A stretch of DNA of 64,000 nucleotides. It comes from Nereocystis luetkeana (lineage: Eukaryota; Sar; Phaeophyceae; Laminariales; Laminariaceae). The stretch covers positions 5,948,988 through 6,012,987 of the forward strand of contig JARUPZ010000005.1 of assembly GCA_031213475.1 (NCBI GenBank), read 5' to 3'. The translations under genes and the position numbers were made by a program. The notes below the pieces were generated by a model. The model was given only the letters and a program-made list of their open reading frames with translations. It did not search any database and was not told the DNA's origin. Of this stretch, positions 63,266 through 64,000 are shown in pieces (the stretch's first letter is position 1; each line of letters opens with the position of its first letter).

Positions 63266-64000
63266 CTGCGGCAGAAATGATTCCGGTGACCGTTCCCTCG
63301 TTGCTCTGTCCTCCGTCTGTGGCAATACCCCTGTTGGATGATCGGTAACCCTGTAACGTTAGCAGATACCATTATACGTATGGTGGCCTAGCCAGAAAGG
63401 TATTTTACGATGAAAGAAGCGCCTCTCGACCACGGCTAGAGATTCATTTCTGGCTTTCCTACGTCAAACATTCGAGGTACTTTTGAAGCGTCCTTCGCTG
63501 GCTTATGACGCATCCCACGGACCGACGAAGAAACGCCTTTACTCCGAAACCAGGGGTTGCGCCGGCCGAGACGTACACCCTCTTTGTCGCCTGGCAATAT
63601 TCTCCCGTTGCGACCTGTGCAGGATGCCCGCGGCGCAGGATGGAGACATAAGCGCCGAAGCACGATGGTGCCCGCCGACCCGTGCGGCCCAAAACCCAGC
63701 CGCTGCCAACGCCGCGTACGCCGCGCGCCGTCCGACGCCGTCGTCCCCACCGACACCGCGGCCGGCTGCCGCTGGGGCTGCCCCCGTGGTTGGCAGCCCG
63801 CCTAGCTCAACGACAAGGACCCGCCCTTTGTCAGCGGAAGGTAATAACTACCTCTTGTTTGGCGGGAAACGTGCACGCCCCGGGCAGCGGGGGGGGATTG
63901 CGTACTGCAGTACTAATACTTACTGTACGGTCTCGACCTTAACGTTGTACTCAACGCTACCGCCCACTTCTGGCAACAGCGTACATGGCGGTATAACCGG
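63266..64000 (-). CDS. Possible upstream exon(s) of the minus-strand gene, partial
   Basis: Two minus-strand frames are open (63436-63756 and 63459-63692). The second reads GEYCQATKRVYVSAGATPGF then GVKAFLRRSVGC, and the first reads SAGTIVLRRLCLHPAPRA. I cannot decide between them. GC-rich sequence at 63680-63840 is also open on the plus strand. The window ends in this region. Confidence 0.25.

Noticed and set aside
1-64000. CRISPR arrays, prokaryotic operons, rRNA genes
   Set aside because: No regularly spaced identical repeats with unique spacers, no Shine-Dalgarno-led gene runs and no rRNA sequence were recognised.

Overview
This is a eukaryotic nuclear window, dominated by transposable elements and simple or higher-order repeats, with a thin scatter of host exons. 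Spliceosomal exon/intron signals (pyrimidine tract plus CAG, and GTAAGT-like donors), long repeat-filled introns, short TTAGGG arrays, and the mix of Copia, DIRS-order and LINE retrotransposons fit a large-genome protist or alga. The best-recognised host gene resembles copper proteins of the tyrosinase/hemocyanin fold. A photosynthetic stramenopile such as a brown alga is my best guess, but the species cannot be fixed from the sequence alone.

Layout. 0-9.5 kb: degenerate repeats and a pair of direct LTR-like repeats (2.3-2.9 and 8.9-9.5 kb) enclosing a 2-kb interspersed repeat (family A), a 600-bp (ACT)n tract and a tandem repeat (family B). 9.5-14 kb: a minus-strand Cys/His exon, a CAG-rich higher-order array and an exon-like block at 12.45-12.68 kb. 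14.6-20.7 kb: a multi-exon tyrosinase-like gene on the plus strand, its introns carrying copies of a 300-400 bp repeat (family R1). 22.6-22.8 kb: a MITE-like hairpin. 22.8-26.0 kb: a Copia fossil, abutted by a 6.5-kb PAT-like DIRS-order element (26.0-32.5 kb, minus strand) with split direct repeats. 34.0-35.8 kb: a second, very decayed Copia relic. 36.3-38.6 kb: two local tandem arrays. 39.7-43.1 kb: several host-type exons on the plus strand. 44.5-46.2 kb and 52.07-52.27 kb: an inverted copy of family A, split by a 5.9-kb LINE (46.2-52.1 kb). That LINE has RING-like finger domains ahead of its reverse transcriptase and a CCHC plus restriction-like endonuclease tail. 53.4-57.5 kb: a third Copia fossil on the minus strand. 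59-64 kb: more R1 repeats and isolated host exons on both strands.

Two observations stand out. The 9-mer TACCAGGTA (or its complement TACCTGGTA) occurs about 27 times, where roughly 0.5 would be expected by chance, and it spans several unrelated repeat families. The uninterrupted family A copy at 3.0-5.3 kb serves as an empty-site reference for the LINE insertion. Most open frames longer than 60 codons are antisense or low-complexity shadows and were left out. Exon limits are read by eye and should be taken as approximate.
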